A DNA stretch of 46,895 nucleotides from an uncultured Pseudovibrio sp. (GTDB lineage Bacteria; Pseudomonadota; Alphaproteobacteria; Rhizobiales; Stappiaceae): positions 1 through 46,895 of the forward strand of contig CANNAV010000015.1 in assembly GCA_947502585.1 (NCBI GenBank), in the 5' to 3' direction. The stretch's first letter is position 1, and the number at the start of each line of letters is the position of its first letter. This document shows, in pieces, positions 17,257-25,688 of the stretch. Both the position numbers and the translations under genes were made by a program. The notes beneath the pieces were generated by a model, which was given only the letters and a program-made list of their open reading frames with translations, was not told the DNA's origin and ran no database searches.

Positions 17257-18753
17257 ATGACGAAAACAGATAGCCTTACAAATGCATCACTGCGTGCGCA
17301 GCCTGGTGGGTCTCACTTTATTGGCGGCACTTACGTTGAAGACACGACGGGTGAGGAGATTCTGAGCCTTTATCCTGCAACGCAGGAGGTGATTGCGCGG
17401 GTTCATTCCGCAACACCGGCAATTATCTCCAAAGCAGTTGCTTCTGCGCGGACCGGTTTTGCGATCTGGCGTACCATGGCCCCTGCTGAGCGCTCTCGCG
17501 TTTTGCGCAAGGCAGCGGACCTGATGCGTGGGCGTAACCGTGAGCTTTCCGAGTTGGAAACGCTTGATACGGGTAAGCCGCTGCAGGAGACCCTCGTGGC
17601 CGATGCTGCATCCGGCGCTGAAGCGCTGGAATACTTCGCAAGCGTTGCTGCGACCTCGAACGGTGAGCACATCGATCTTGGCAGCTCTTATGCCCTGACC
17701 AAGCGCGAACCACTGGGCATTTGCCTTGGCATTGGCGCGTGGAACTACCCAATCCAGATTGCTGCGTGGAAAGCAGCACCTGCTTTGGCGGCTGGCAACG
17801 CAATGATTTTCAAACCGTCTGAGGTGACTTGCCTTTCTGCGCTGAAGCTTGCCGAGATCTTTCGTGAGGCCGGGTTGCCGGATGGCGTGTTCAACGTTGT
17901 GCAGGCGAACCGTGAAGCGGCAGCCTTACTGGTGGATCATCCCGAAATCGCGAAGGTTTCCCTGACGGGTTCGGTAGCTACTGGTATGAAGGTTGCTGAA
18001 AAAGCAGCTTCCCGGCTGAAGCACATGAGCCTTGAGCTGGGCGGCAAATCTCCGATCCTGATTTTTGAAGACAGTGACATCGACAATGCCGTTGCTGCGG
18101 CGATGAATGCTAATTTCTATTCCACTGGTCAGATCTGCTCCAACGGCACACGCGTCTTCGTTCATTCCTCCATCAGGGAGGAATTTCTGAAGCGCCTGAA
18201 AGAGCGGACCGGGAAGATTCGCATTGGTGACCCGATGAATGAAGACACGCAACTTGGGCCGCTTGTTTCCAAAGCTCAACTGGAAAAAGTGATGAATTAT
18301 ATCGCGATTGGCCAGAGTGAAGGGGCTGTACTCTATGCTGGTGGCGGACGTCCGCAAGTGGCTGGCTTTGGTCGCGGGCTATTTGTTGAGCCTGCCATCT
18401 TCACTGAAGTCCAGGACGACATGCGCATTGCTTGCGAAGAGATCTTTGGCCCTGTGATGTGTGTACTGGACTTTGATGATGAAGCTGATGTGATCCGTCG
18501 TGCCAACAACACCGTGTTTGGTTTAGCCGCTGCTGTGTTCACCAGGGACATTCAGCGGGCTTACCGTGTGATTGATCAGCTGGAAGCAGGCACTTGCTGG
18601 ATCAACAACTACAACCTTACCCCGGTTGAGATGCCATTTGGTGGTTTCAAGAACTCCGGTATTGGTCGTGAAAATGGTCAGTGGGCGCTGGATCAGTACT
18701 CTCAGGTCAAGAGCATCTATGTGGAGATGGGTGATGTCGAGGCTGGCTGGTAA
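17257..18753 (+). CDS. betB: betaine aldehyde dehydrogenase
   Basis: A 498-residue aldehyde dehydrogenase that converts betaine aldehyde to glycine betaine with NAD(P)+. The catalytic Glu lies in [10 protein letters not shown] and the nucleophilic Cys in [15 protein letters not shown]; the cofactor-binding GSVATG and the C-terminal [15 protein letters not shown] are also present. The N-terminal segment [13 protein letters not shown] is typical of BetB. It is the last gene of betIAB. A 10-base-pair inverted repeat overlaps its stop codon. The choline-sulfatase gene (betC) of some rhizobia is not present here. Confidence 0.95.
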   Translation: MTKTDSLTNASLRAQPGGSHFIGGTYVEDTTGEEILSLYPATQEVIARVHSATPAIISKAVASARTGFAIWRTMAPAERSRVLRKAADLMRGRNRELSELETLDTGKPLQETLVADAASGAEALEYFASVAATSNGEHIDLGSSYALTKREPLGICLGIGAWNYPIQIAAWKAAPALAAGNAMIFKPSEVTCLSALKLAEIFREAGLPDGVFNVVQANREAAALLVDHPEIAKVSLTGSVATGMKVAEKAASRLKHMSLELGGKSPILIFEDSDIDNAVAAAMNANFYSTGQICSNGTRVFVHSSIREEFLKRLKERTGKIRIGDPMNEDTQLGPLVSKAQLEKVMNYIAIGQSEGAVLYAGGGRPQVAGFGRGLFVEPAIFTEVQDDMRIACEEIFGPVMCVLDFDDEADVIRRANNTVFGLAAAVFTRDIQRAYRVIDQLEAGTCWINNYNLTPVEMPFGGFKNSGIGRENGQWALDQYSQVKSIYVEMGDVEAGW

Positions 18754-18764
18754 GCAGCCTCGAC
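18736..18764 (+). terminator. hairpin across the betB stop codon
   Basis: GTCGAGGCTG at 18736-18745 and CAGCCTCGAC at 18755-18764 form a perfect 10-base-pair stem with a nine-base loop that contains the stop codon. There is no T run after it, so it could slow decay or aid Rho-dependent ending rather than act as a classical terminator. Confidence 0.5.
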
Positions 18765-18784
18765 AAATAACCTGCCTGGAAAGA

Positions 18785-19190
18785 CAGGGGTGTGTTTCAA
18801 TCTCTTCACGGGATTCGAATACCAGCCTTGAAAGCCAGTTATCACGCATAAATTGCCAGATGTTTTCAACGGAATTAAGCTCGGGGGTTCCCGGAGGCAG
18901 GGGCATCAGACTAATGTTGTCCAGAGCCGTCGACTTGCCTGTGACATGCCAGCCCGCGCGGTCCGGCAGGCGCACTGCATGTGCTTCCGGCTTTACGTAT
19001 TCGGCAATTTCGTCCAGATGGGCCTGCATGGGCATGGGTATCACAGCGCGGCATAACAATCCCTGCCTAATGCCACCCCTTGCGGGCAGAAGGCCCCGAA
19101 GATACAGGCGGATTTTGCTCATGCCGGATGTGTCTGCTACACGGTGGCTGGGATAACGCGCCGACTGCGGAGGCATTGGAGACCAGTATT
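18785..19190 (-). pseudogene. IS630-family transposase remnant (type A)
   Basis: On the minus strand one frame contains MQAHLDEIAEYVKPEAHAV, DRAGWHVTGKS, LPPGTPELNSVENIWQFMRD and NWLSRLVFESREEIE. These are the catalytic-core blocks of IS630 transposases (D-x-AGWH and P-ELNPVEN-WQFMR). The usual LDQAGWH reads PDRAGWH, so one catalytic-region Asp context is altered. The N-terminal half is not recognisable and the C-terminal end is lost near the betB hairpin. The piece abuts a second, oppositely oriented IS630-type remnant. Confidence 0.7.
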
Positions 19191-19224
19191 TAGACAGTCC
19201 ACCGCCCCGTCGGCAGCTTGTGGA

Positions 19225-19700
19225 AGATGGTCTGGATGCGGCTATGTCACGCAAAAAAAAAGACAGACACCGTCCACGTCGATGATCTTTGACGGGGAGG
19301 CTGAGGCGAAACTGATTGCGCTGGCCTGCGCCCAGCCACCTGCGGGCCATGCGCGTTGGTCCCTGCGCCTGTTGGAAAAGCACGCGGTCGAACTGGAGAT
19401 CGTCAAGACAGCCAGTGACAGCACGATCCACCGGGTACTAAAAAAACGCGCTCAAACCGCACAGGAACCGCTATAGGGTGATCCCGCCCAAAGCCAATGC
19501 AGCCTTTGTTGCTGCGAAGGAAGACGTGCCGGAGGTCTGCACTCGCCCCTGTGATCCGGCCCGCCCGCGAGACCCGCAGGCCGATCCCGATCCGGCCCGG
19601 GCGCGAAGTGCGCATCACCATGAATACGAGCGTGCCGGTGTGGACACGTGCTCTGATCATGAGTTCAATTCTTTCGAGGTTCAGCGGATTAACTCATCCA
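19225..19700 (+). pseudogene. IS630-family transposase remnant (type B)
   Basis: On the plus strand the blocks DGEAEAKLIALACAQPPAGH, ARWSLRLLEKHAVELEIV, STIHRVLKK, then after a stop IPPKANAAFVAAKEDVPEV, and after further frameshifts RPIPIRPGREVRI and HHEYERAGVDT follow the order seen in the longer IS630-type transposases (HTH, then CIPP...FVAAMEDVL, then DYEYERNG). At least two frame changes and a stop (near 19474) show it is dead. It ends before the MotA-like gene and may have brought a boundary close to that gene's promoter. Confidence 0.65.
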
Positions 19701-19938
19701 CAGCAAAAATTCAGGGATGCCCACCATGACAACAACCCGTCCAAAACGCGGCATCAAAGGTGCGGAAATGCGACTTATTTAAAAACTTAGGCTTTTATTG
19801 CCAGATCGCAGTGATTTGCGGTTTCCTATTGACCAGAAATCGCGTTATCTAAAGACATTATTCACTTTAAAGCGGGGTCTGCTTGGTTGGTATGACCAGA
19901 CAAAGAGAAGCCGCTTTACTTTAGATGTACGCAGGATA

Positions 19939-20937
19939 ATGGTACGCGATTACGACCCCTACAGTCTGTCAAGCCCACAGGTTTACCTGTGGCGCATGAT
20001 TATTTTTCTGGTGCTTGCGGGCTTCATCGCTTTTGTCCTGATCGGGCAAATCACAGCAGCCTTCATGGCAAACCCCGCATTGAATAGCCTGATCCTAGGC
20101 GTAGCAATACTTGGTATTTTGCTGTCCTTCAGGCAGGTTTTGCGAATTTTTCCGGAAGTTTCATGGGTTAACGGCTTCCGCCTCGGCGATCCCCGCCTTG
20201 AAGTGCGCCGTCCGCCCATCCTTCTGGCGCCAATGGCAACCCTGCTTGGCAACAAAGCAGGCGACATGACCATCTCGCCAACAACCATGCGCTCCATGCT
20301 CGAGTCTATCGGCATGCGTTTGGATGAATCCCGCGAGATTTCACGATATCTCACCCGCCTGCTCATCTTCCTCGGTCTGGTCGGTACCTTCTGGGGTCTG
20401 ATGCAAACAGTAAGCGCCGTGGCAACCACCGTCAGCACGCTGAACGCCACAGGCGGCGATGCCAACGTGCTCTTTGAAGATCTTGTCTCCGGCATCACCG
20501 CACAGATGAGCGGCCTTGGCATCGCGTTCTCCTCCTCCCTGCTCGGTCTCACAGGCTCTCTTGTTCTGGGGTTCCTTGATCTGCAGGCAGGACAGGCACA
20601 AAACCGTTTTTATCAGGAACTGGAAGACTGGCTCTCTACCCTGACGGATATTGACCCGGGTGAGCTGGGCAACGTCACATCTGCCGATATGGCCGCAGAA
20701 CTGCGCATAACGCTGGATAAACTGCGCAAGTCTATGGAAAAGAAAGTTTCCGAGCCGGATGAAAACTCCAACGCCGCTATGAGCAAACTGGCTGAAGGAA
20801 TTCAGGGCCTTGTCCAGCACGTGCGCTCCGAACAGAAAATGATGCGCGAATGGGCCGAGGCCCAGTCCATGCAACAGCGCCGGATTGAACGCTTCCTGAA
20901 AACGCTCACCGCAGAGGTGGAGCGGGAGAAGGAATAA
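19939..20937 (+). CDS. MotA/TolQ/ExbB-type proton channel subunit
   Basis: A 332-residue inner-membrane protein with four hydrophobic segments (about 17-39, 48-65, 137-160 and 192-214). The last two flank the channel core: LLIFLGLVGTFWGLMQTVSA and SGLGIAFSSSLLGLTGS are the conserved MotA/TolQ/ExbB blocks. A cytoplasmic region lies between helices 2 and 3, and a charged, helical tail follows residue 250. The frame is open further upstream to a TTG at 19798, adding 47 residues (379 in all), but the ATG at 19939 gives the start DYDPYSLSSPQVYLWRM that fits homologues I know. Only three bases separate it from the MotB-like partner gene. No flagellar or Tol/Ton genes are nearby. Confidence 0.82.
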   Translation: MVRDYDPYSLSSPQVYLWRMIIFLVLAGFIAFVLIGQITAAFMANPALNSLILGVAILGILLSFRQVLRIFPEVSWVNGFRLGDPRLEVRRPPILLAPMATLLGNKAGDMTISPTTMRSMLESIGMRLDESREISRYLTRLLIFLGLVGTFWGLMQTVSAVATTVSTLNATGGDANVLFEDLVSGITAQMSGLGIAFSSSLLGLTGSLVLGFLDLQAGQAQNRFYQELEDWLSTLTDIDPGELGNVTSADMAAELRITLDKLRKSMEKKVSEPDENSNAAMSKLAEGIQGLVQHVRSEQKMMREWAEAQSMQQRRIERFLKTLTAEVEREKE

Positions 20938-20940
20938 AGC

Positions 20941-21975
20941 ATGGCTGGTGTACGCACACGCAGGTCTCAAAACAGCTCAGAAGATTACTGGCCGGGTTTC
21001 GTGGACGCTATGTCCGCGCTCCTGCTGGTGTTCATCTTCCTGCTCTCCATCTTTATGATTGCGCAGTTCTTCCTAAGCCAGCAACTGTCTGGACGGGACA
21101 AGGTACTCAACCGTCTCAACCACCAGATCGCGGAGCTTACAGAGCTGCTGGCACTGGAAAAATCGAGTGTTGGAGATCTGGAATCCACTATCTCCTCCCT
21201 GCAACTGGGTCTGAATGAGGTCTCTGGTGAACGGGATCGTCTTCAGGGGCTGCTGAATGAGCGGTCCGGTCAGATTGACGAGGCAGGTGGAGCGCTTGCA
21301 TCCCTGCGCGCAAAGCTGGAAGGCGAACAGCAGATCAGTGACAAGGCTCTGGCACAGGTAGAACTGCTCAATCAGCAGATCAGCGCCCTGCGTCGCCAGA
21401 TCGCCGTGCTGGAAGATGCACTGGATGCCTCAGAAACGCGCGACAGAGAAAGCCAGACCCGCATTGCAGACCTTGGCAAGCGGCTCAATGTAGCCCTTGC
21501 CCAGCGTGTGCAGGAACTCTCACGGTACCGCTCCGACTTCTTTGGCCGCCTGCGCGAAATCCTCGCGCAGCGTTCCGATATCGAGATTGTCGGCGACCGC
21601 TTCGTGTTCCAGTCCGAGGTTCTGTTCTCCTCCGGGGATGACGAGATCAACCCGCAGGGTAAAAACCAGCTGGATATCCTTGCAAGCGCCATTTTGGAAC
21701 TTGAAGGACAAATCCCGCCAGAGATCAACTGGGTCCTGCGCGTGGATGGTCACACTGATGCCCGCCCACTCTCAGGCAAAGGACGTCTGCGCGACAACTG
21801 GGAACTCTCAGCCGCCCGCGCAATCTCGGTGGTCAAATACCTCATAGCCAGAGGCGTGGAACCAGACCGCCTGGTCGCCGCCGGCTTCGGCGAGTTCCAA
21901 CCCCTGGAAAAAGGCACCAGCACCGAAGCCAACGCCAAAAACCGCCGCATCGAGCTGAAACTGACACAGCGGTAG
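20941..21975 (+). CDS. MotB/ZorB-like stator partner: one helix, coiled coil, OmpA domain
   Basis: A 344-residue protein built as a proton-channel partner. Near the N-terminus WPGFVDAMSALLLVFIFLLS is a single membrane helix preceded by Asp22, the position of the proton-carrying Asp of MotB/TolR/ExbD. Residues about 45-195 form a long coiled coil rich in Leu, Gln and Glu. From about 205 to the end lies an OmpA-like peptidoglycan-binding domain with VDGHTDARPL (268-277) and DNWELSAARA (285-294). It starts three bases after the channel subunit stop. The pair should be a stator that couples ion flow to movement or force at the cell wall; what it drives is unknown. Confidence 0.82.
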   Translation: MAGVRTRRSQNSSEDYWPGFVDAMSALLLVFIFLLSIFMIAQFFLSQQLSGRDKVLNRLNHQIAELTELLALEKSSVGDLESTISSLQLGLNEVSGERDRLQGLLNERSGQIDEAGGALASLRAKLEGEQQISDKALAQVELLNQQISALRRQIAVLEDALDASETRDRESQTRIADLGKRLNVALAQRVQELSRYRSDFFGRLREILAQRSDIEIVGDRFVFQSEVLFSSGDDEINPQGKNQLDILASAILELEGQIPPEINWVLRVDGHTDARPLSGKGRLRDNWELSAARAISVVKYLIARGVEPDRLVAAGFGEFQPLEKGTSTEANAKNRRIELKLTQR

Positions 21976-21997
21976 AGGCTGACAAAACTGGATAATG

Positions 21998-22034
21998 AAA
22001 CAGGCTCGTGAGCATCCCTCAGGCGCCTGTTTTC
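21998..22034 (+). terminator. terminator after the stator operon
   Basis: AAACAGGC at 21998-22005 pairs with GCCTGTTT at 22025-22032, with further pairing inside the loop, followed by a short T stretch, 23 bases after the stop. Fair but not strong. Confidence 0.5.
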
Positions 22035-22052
22035 ATTCTGGACACCGGTCCT

Positions 22053-22078
22053 CCGCTATGCTCCGTCCGGCATGGCGG
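22053..22078. repeat. imperfect palindrome
   Basis: CCGCTATGC and GGCATGGCGG-type arms (22053-22061 and 22070-22078) form a stem with one mismatch around an eight-base loop. It lies between two convergent genes and may be a small mobile palindrome; no function is evident. Confidence 0.4.
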
Positions 22079-22112
22079 CGGTGAGACTTCAATCAACAAA
22101 ACTATCATCGTC

Positions 22113-22670
22113 TCAGGACAGAAGCATGAAAACGATGTCGTCCCTGACTTGATCAGGGACGAACTCCACCTTCACGCCAGACAGGTAACCCAACCTGTTC
22201 GCAATATCCGCCTTGCTTACCTTCGAGCGCCAGGATTTGATAACGAACCAGGTGCTATCATTACCCAGGATTGCCGTGGTCAACACTGTCTCACTTTTGG
22301 AAGCAGGCGTGGTGGTGCAGCTGGTAAGAAACAGGCCGAACTCATAGCCGTTCTTGCGCCCCTTTTTCAGCAAACGCCCGTCTTGCTGCTTGCAGATAGG
22401 GCTCTTCACCTTTGTATATTGCGTCTCCAGTACCTTCATCGGTACTCGGCGGGAAAAGTGGATCTGAACGGTCACCATGTCCTTCCAGGTCTTGAGGGAC
22501 TGTCCGCGCTGGATCATCTCATAAGCCAGCAGCCCATTTTTGTTCTGTGAAGAGGCAACCTTGTAACCCTCAGGCATCCTCACCAGAAGGTTTTCGTGGT
22601 TCAGGCCAGAGGCAAACGGCACGCCGATTGCAACAAGCAATGCCAAGACAGCACCAAACAATCTACGCAT
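22113..22670 (-). CDS. secreted protein of unknown function with repeat-derived C-terminus
   Basis: A 185-residue protein that I do not recognise. Residues 1-21 (MRRLFGAVLALLVAIGVPFA) form a signal peptide. The body has a beta-rich pattern with NLLVRMPEGYKVASS, a pair of Cys residues (SPICKQQ and LTSCTT) that could form a disulfide in the periplasm, and GNDSTWFVIKSWRS. The last 15 or so residues include VPDQVRDD, which is encoded by a 23-base palindrome at 22139-22161 of a kind scattered through alphaproteobacterial genomes. The ancestral protein therefore probably ended before that point. It is convergent with the stator operon. Confidence 0.7.
   Translation of the reverse strand: MRRLFGAVLALLVAIGVPFASGLNHENLLVRMPEGYKVASSQNKNGLLAYEMIQRGQSLKTWKDMVTVQIHFSRRVPMKVLETQYTKVKSPICKQQDGRLLKKGRKNGYEFGLFLTSCTTTPASKSETVLTTAILGNDSTWFVIKSWRSKVSKADIANRLGYLSGVKVEFVPDQVRDDIVFMLLS
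22139..22161. repeat. palindromic repeat inside a coding end
   Basis: CGTCCCTGA, a five-base loop and TCAGGGACG form a perfect nine-base-pair stem. In the minus-strand gene it encodes VPDQVRDD. Similar palindromes with a GACTTGATC centre are common as dispersed repeats in alphaproteobacteria. Confidence 0.75.
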
Positions 22671-22881
22671 AAGAGCAGTTATCCAATCAATCAGGAATTG
22701 AAGTGATGCTGCATAATAGCCTCAAATCTCCGCAAGGGGAGTAACTTCCCTTATGGAGGAGACCAGCGTCCCACCAGGAAATTCTTCGCTCCCAACCTGT
22801 ATGGCACCAGGGAACACAGTAACGCAGCCAGAACGTAAAAAACGCAGAATAACGCAAAGCTGTACATAGCAACGCAAACAC

Positions 22882-22914
22882 AAAAAAGCCGCTCTCCGGC
22901 AGACAGCGGCTTTT
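22882..22914 (-). terminator. Rho-independent terminator of trcR
   Basis: AAAAGCCGCT and AGCGGCTTTT form a perfect 10-base-pair stem with an 11-base loop. On the minus strand it ends in six T, 60 bases beyond the trcR stop. The remaining bases from 22671 to 22973 hold no gene I can support. Confidence 0.85.
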
Positions 22915-22973
22915 CAGGTTATCCAACAAAGGCAGGGCAGCTCTTTTAGAGTTATGCACCTTCAGGAGCTTGC

Positions 22974-23693
22974 TTACCGCTCGTCATCGTCCTCATCGCT
23001 GTCACCAGTGGATTTGAAGTTCGCGAACACAGCATCTGCATCCACTTCCTCTTCAACTTCACGGGTTTTAGGCGCAGGTGTTGCAAACGCAGCAGCCATC
23101 GCATCTTCGCTTGTTGTTTCATCAACAGACAGAAGGGTCTGCGGCTCTTCACCTTCCACAGGCTTAGGAGCGTTCTTCGCAGCTTTCTCGACTTCAATGT
23201 CCAGCTCAATCTGAGAACACAGCCCCAAAGTGACCGGATCCATCGGATTAAGATGCGCAGAGTTCCAATGCGTTCTGGTACGAATTGCGTTAATCGTCGG
23301 CTTAGTTGTACCAACAAGACGTATGATCTGAGCATCAAGCAGCTCAGGATGATAGCGCACGAGCCATAAAACCGCGTTTGGACGATCCTGACGACGAGAA
23401 ACAGGGGTGTAACGAGGCCCTCTGCGCTTACTCTCCGGAACACGCACTTTGGATTCGAAAATCTTCATACGGTAGCCAGGATTATTTGAAGCTTTTTCAA
23501 TCTCCTCGCGGGTCAGCTGTCCTGCCAGAACAGGGTCCATACCCTTGATGCCCTGAGCAGCTTCACCATCAGCGATCGCCTTCACTTCAAGCGGATGCAG
23601 CTTACAAAACGCAGCAATCTGATCGAAGCCCAGAGCGGTGTTATCTACCAACCATACGGCTGTTGCCTTTGGCATAAGCGGCGCGTTGGACAT
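22974..23693 (-). CDS. trcR: cell-cycle transcriptional regulator TrcR (DUF1013)
   Basis: A 239-residue protein of the DUF1013 family, conserved across alphaproteobacteria. Two helix-turn-helix-like blocks can be seen: GFDQIAAFCKLHPLEVKAIA near the N-terminus and LVGTTKPTINAIRTRTHWN in the middle. Between them lies a basic stretch with SKRRGPRYTPVSRRQDRPNA. The C-terminal 50 residues are acidic and low in complexity, ending in DEDDDER, and are probably disordered. The ATG at 23693 (MSNAPLMPKATAVWL) is preceded by GGAGGG; an upstream in-frame start at 23720 is less likely. TrcR has been tied to cell-cycle gene control. Confidence 0.88.
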   Translation of the reverse strand: MSNAPLMPKATAVWLVDNTALGFDQIAAFCKLHPLEVKAIADGEAAQGIKGMDPVLAGQLTREEIEKASNNPGYRMKIFESKVRVPESKRRGPRYTPVSRRQDRPNAVLWLVRYHPELLDAQIIRLVGTTKPTINAIRTRTHWNSAHLNPMDPVTLGLCSQIELDIEVEKAAKNAPKPVEGEEPQTLLSVDETTSEDAMAAAFATPAPKTREVEEEVDADAVFANFKSTGDSDEDDDER

Positions 23694-23878
23694 TGTGTAA
23701 ATCCCTCCTGAGTGCTCCACAGCCTATTCAAAGGTAGCGAAGCCGAATTCCATAAGAGTTTTTGGGAAACTTGCGATTATTATACGCTCACAATTTCCCA
23801 AAAGCAAACCTGATCAACACCAGCCTCCACCGTCTTCAGGTAATCTGTGCGGATTTAAAACCGGACCATGCACTTTCC

Positions 23879-24886
23879 CTAGGCAACCCTGAGGATGATC
23901 TTGCCGATATGGGCGGAACCTTCCATCCTGTCATGTGCGACCTTTACATCGTTGATATCAAATACTTTATCCAGAACCACCCTGACCCGGTTTGTCTCCA
24001 GCAACGGCCAGACCTTCTCACGAAGAGCCTTAGCAAGCTGCGCTTTATACGCGTTGGTCCGAGGTCGAAGCGTTGAACCGGTATGCGTCAGCCGCTTCAT
24101 CATTAATCGGCTAAAGTTGACATTTTCCGAAGGACCATGAAGCGTCGCAATCTGGCAGATGCGCCCTTCAACTGCCGCAACAATCCAGTTCTTCTCAACG
24201 TAATCCCCGCCAACCATATCCAGGATCACTTCAACCCCCTGCTTAGCTGTAATGTTGCCGATCTCTTTCACAAAGTCGGTCGTGTGGTAGTTGATCACAT
24301 AATCCGCGCCGAGCTGACGAACCGCATGTGCTTTCTCTTCAGAGCCAACCGTTGTAAATACTTCAGCTCCAAACACCTTTGCCAACTGAATGGCCGTTGT
24401 CCCTATCCCGGAGGACCCACCATGAACAAGGAATTTCTCACCAGAGCGAAGTCCCAGACGGTCAAACACATTTGACCACACCGTATAGAAAGCCTCAGGA
24501 ACACCCGCAGCTTCCTCCATAGACATCCCCGCAGGCACAGGCAGAACATGGGCAGCTGGCGCAACACAATATTGCGCATATCCACCACCCGGCGTCAGCG
24601 CACAAACCTGCTCCCCTAAACTGTGAGAGGCAACACCTTCGCCCAACTCTACAATTTCGCCGGAGACTTCCAGTCCCAGCAAAGGAGAAGCCCCTGGAGG
24701 TGGCGGATAGGACCCCATCCGCTGAATGACATCCGGGCGGTTTACACCCGCGGCGTGAACTTTGATCAGAACCTCTCCAACACCAGGTCTGGGAACATCA
24801 ACCTTCGATATTTCAAGGACTTCTGAACCGCCGGCACCATTCATAACAACGGCCTTCATTTTTGCAGCACGATCATCTGTTGTCAT
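23879..24886 (-). CDS. NAD(P)H:quinone oxidoreductase, zinc-independent MDR family
   Basis: A 335-residue medium-chain dehydrogenase/reductase of the quinone oxidoreductase (QOR/PIG3) group. An N-terminal GroES-like domain reads VLIKVHAAGVNRPDVIQRMG, with N-R-P-D in place of the zinc-binding Cys of alcohol dehydrogenases. The cofactor-binding Rossmann part begins at about residue 140 with VHGGSSGIGTTAIQLAK. The enzyme is expected to reduce quinones or enones with NADPH in the cytoplasm. The start at 24886 has GAGGT nearby; MKAVV ten residues on is a possible alternative. It is divergent from the DUF1192 gene, and its stop is about 190 bases upstream of trcR on the same strand. Confidence 0.9.
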   Translation of the reverse strand: MTTDDRAAKMKAVVMNGAGGSEVLEISKVDVPRPGVGEVLIKVHAAGVNRPDVIQRMGSYPPPPGASPLLGLEVSGEIVELGEGVASHSLGEQVCALTPGGGYAQYCVAPAAHVLPVPAGMSMEEAAGVPEAFYTVWSNVFDRLGLRSGEKFLVHGGSSGIGTTAIQLAKVFGAEVFTTVGSEEKAHAVRQLGADYVINYHTTDFVKEIGNITAKQGVEVILDMVGGDYVEKNWIVAAVEGRICQIATLHGPSENVNFSRLMMKRLTHTGSTLRPRTNAYKAQLAKALREKVWPLLETNRVRVVLDKVFDINDVKVAHDRMEGSAHIGKIILRVA

Positions 24887-25050
24887 AAGCGACCTCAATT
24901 TTTACAAACGCGAAACTGCTGCTTGCTCACCTTCTCAATCAGGTAAAGAATAGGTGGCAGTATTTTTCCGTCTACCCTACCAAAGGTGAATTCTCGCTTT
25001 TTTGACACAAACAAAGCCCCAAAGGCCAACAAAAGGAGTTCACAGACGCA

Positions 25051-25248
25051 ATGGGTATATTCGATGATGATGATGGCATACATCACCCCGCGGCCGCCGG
25101 AATAGTCGTGGGCGAGCCGCTCAGTAATCTTTCAATCCATGAATTAAGTGAGCGCCTTGAACAGCTTAAGGCAGAGATTGTACGCGTCAGGAATGAGATC
25201 GAAGCTAAATCCAGCACCAACTCATCGGCAGAAAGAATATTTAAGTAA
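25051..25248 (+). CDS. DUF1192 protein
   Basis: A 65-residue protein of the DUF1192 family: an acidic N-terminus (GIFDDDDGIHHP), then LSNLSIHELSERLEQLKAEI, a helical segment that could form a short coiled coil, and a Ser-rich tail ending AERIF. A ribosome site (AAAGGAG) lies upstream of the ATG. The family is almost confined to alphaproteobacteria and its function is not known. It is transcribed away from the quinone oxidoreductase gene and ends in a strong terminator. Confidence 0.88.
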   Translation: MGIFDDDDGIHHPAAAGIVVGEPLSNLSIHELSERLEQLKAEIVRVRNEIEAKSSTNSSAERIFK

Positions 25249-25688
25249 TAAAATACCGTTTAATACAACATTTTAATATTTTATGCATGTATTCAAGTTT
25301 TATAATTTGATTAAATGTTTTAATACTTATATTTTACGTATTGTTAACTATTTTAAATTATAACTTAATTATTCCATTTGATATGGAATCAGAGTGAACA
25401 TTCACTTTGCTTTACGCCTCCCTGTTAAAACACCTAAGAGCCGCACCGATGCGGCTCTTTTTTTCCGCCGGAGCAAAACACGACCCCGACTTATTAACTC
25501 TATTCACAACCATGAGCTGGCAAGGGCCTTGCGGCATTCAGATTGAAGTAAGATCTCCTGCTCCATATCGAGACAATTTTATTCTTCCTGAAAGGCACAT
25601 CTCAATTTTCGGGCCGTAATTGTTTCGGACCGGGATTTTAAGGGCGTGAGCAAGAGCAACCTAAGACTGTCATTGAAGGGATTGTAAA
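25249..25688. other. AT-rich intergenic stretch
   Basis: About 25249-25395 is very AT-rich with many TTAA and TTTTAA words but no clear gene. A terminator lies at 25436-25464. The rest leads to the DUF1465 gene. A 70-codon open frame at 25407-25619 spans the terminator and has no ribosome site, so I do not treat it as a gene. Confidence 0.5.
25436..25464 (+). terminator. Rho-independent terminator of the DUF1192 gene
   Basis: AAGAGCCGC, a six-base loop and GCGGCTCTT followed by a run of T. The stem is nine base pairs and perfect. It lies about 190 bases beyond the DUF1192 stop, so the mRNA would carry a long AT-rich tail. Confidence 0.85.

Noticed and set aside
18800..18830. GGATTCGAATACC as a tRNA T-loop
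   Set aside because: No acceptor or anticodon stem can be drawn around it, and it lies within an IS630 coding remnant.
19939..21975. A complete Zorya defence system
   Set aside because: ZorC, ZorD or ZorE-like genes are absent on both sides, so only the stator part resembles Zorya.
25249..25395. TTAA-rich DNA considered as CtrA-binding or a replication origin
   Set aside because: The TTAA pairs are spaced 5 or 8 bases apart, not the TTAA-N7-TTAA of CtrA, and no DnaA boxes were seen.
25407..25619. 70-codon plus-strand frame
   Set aside because: It contains the DUF1192 terminator and lacks a ribosome site.
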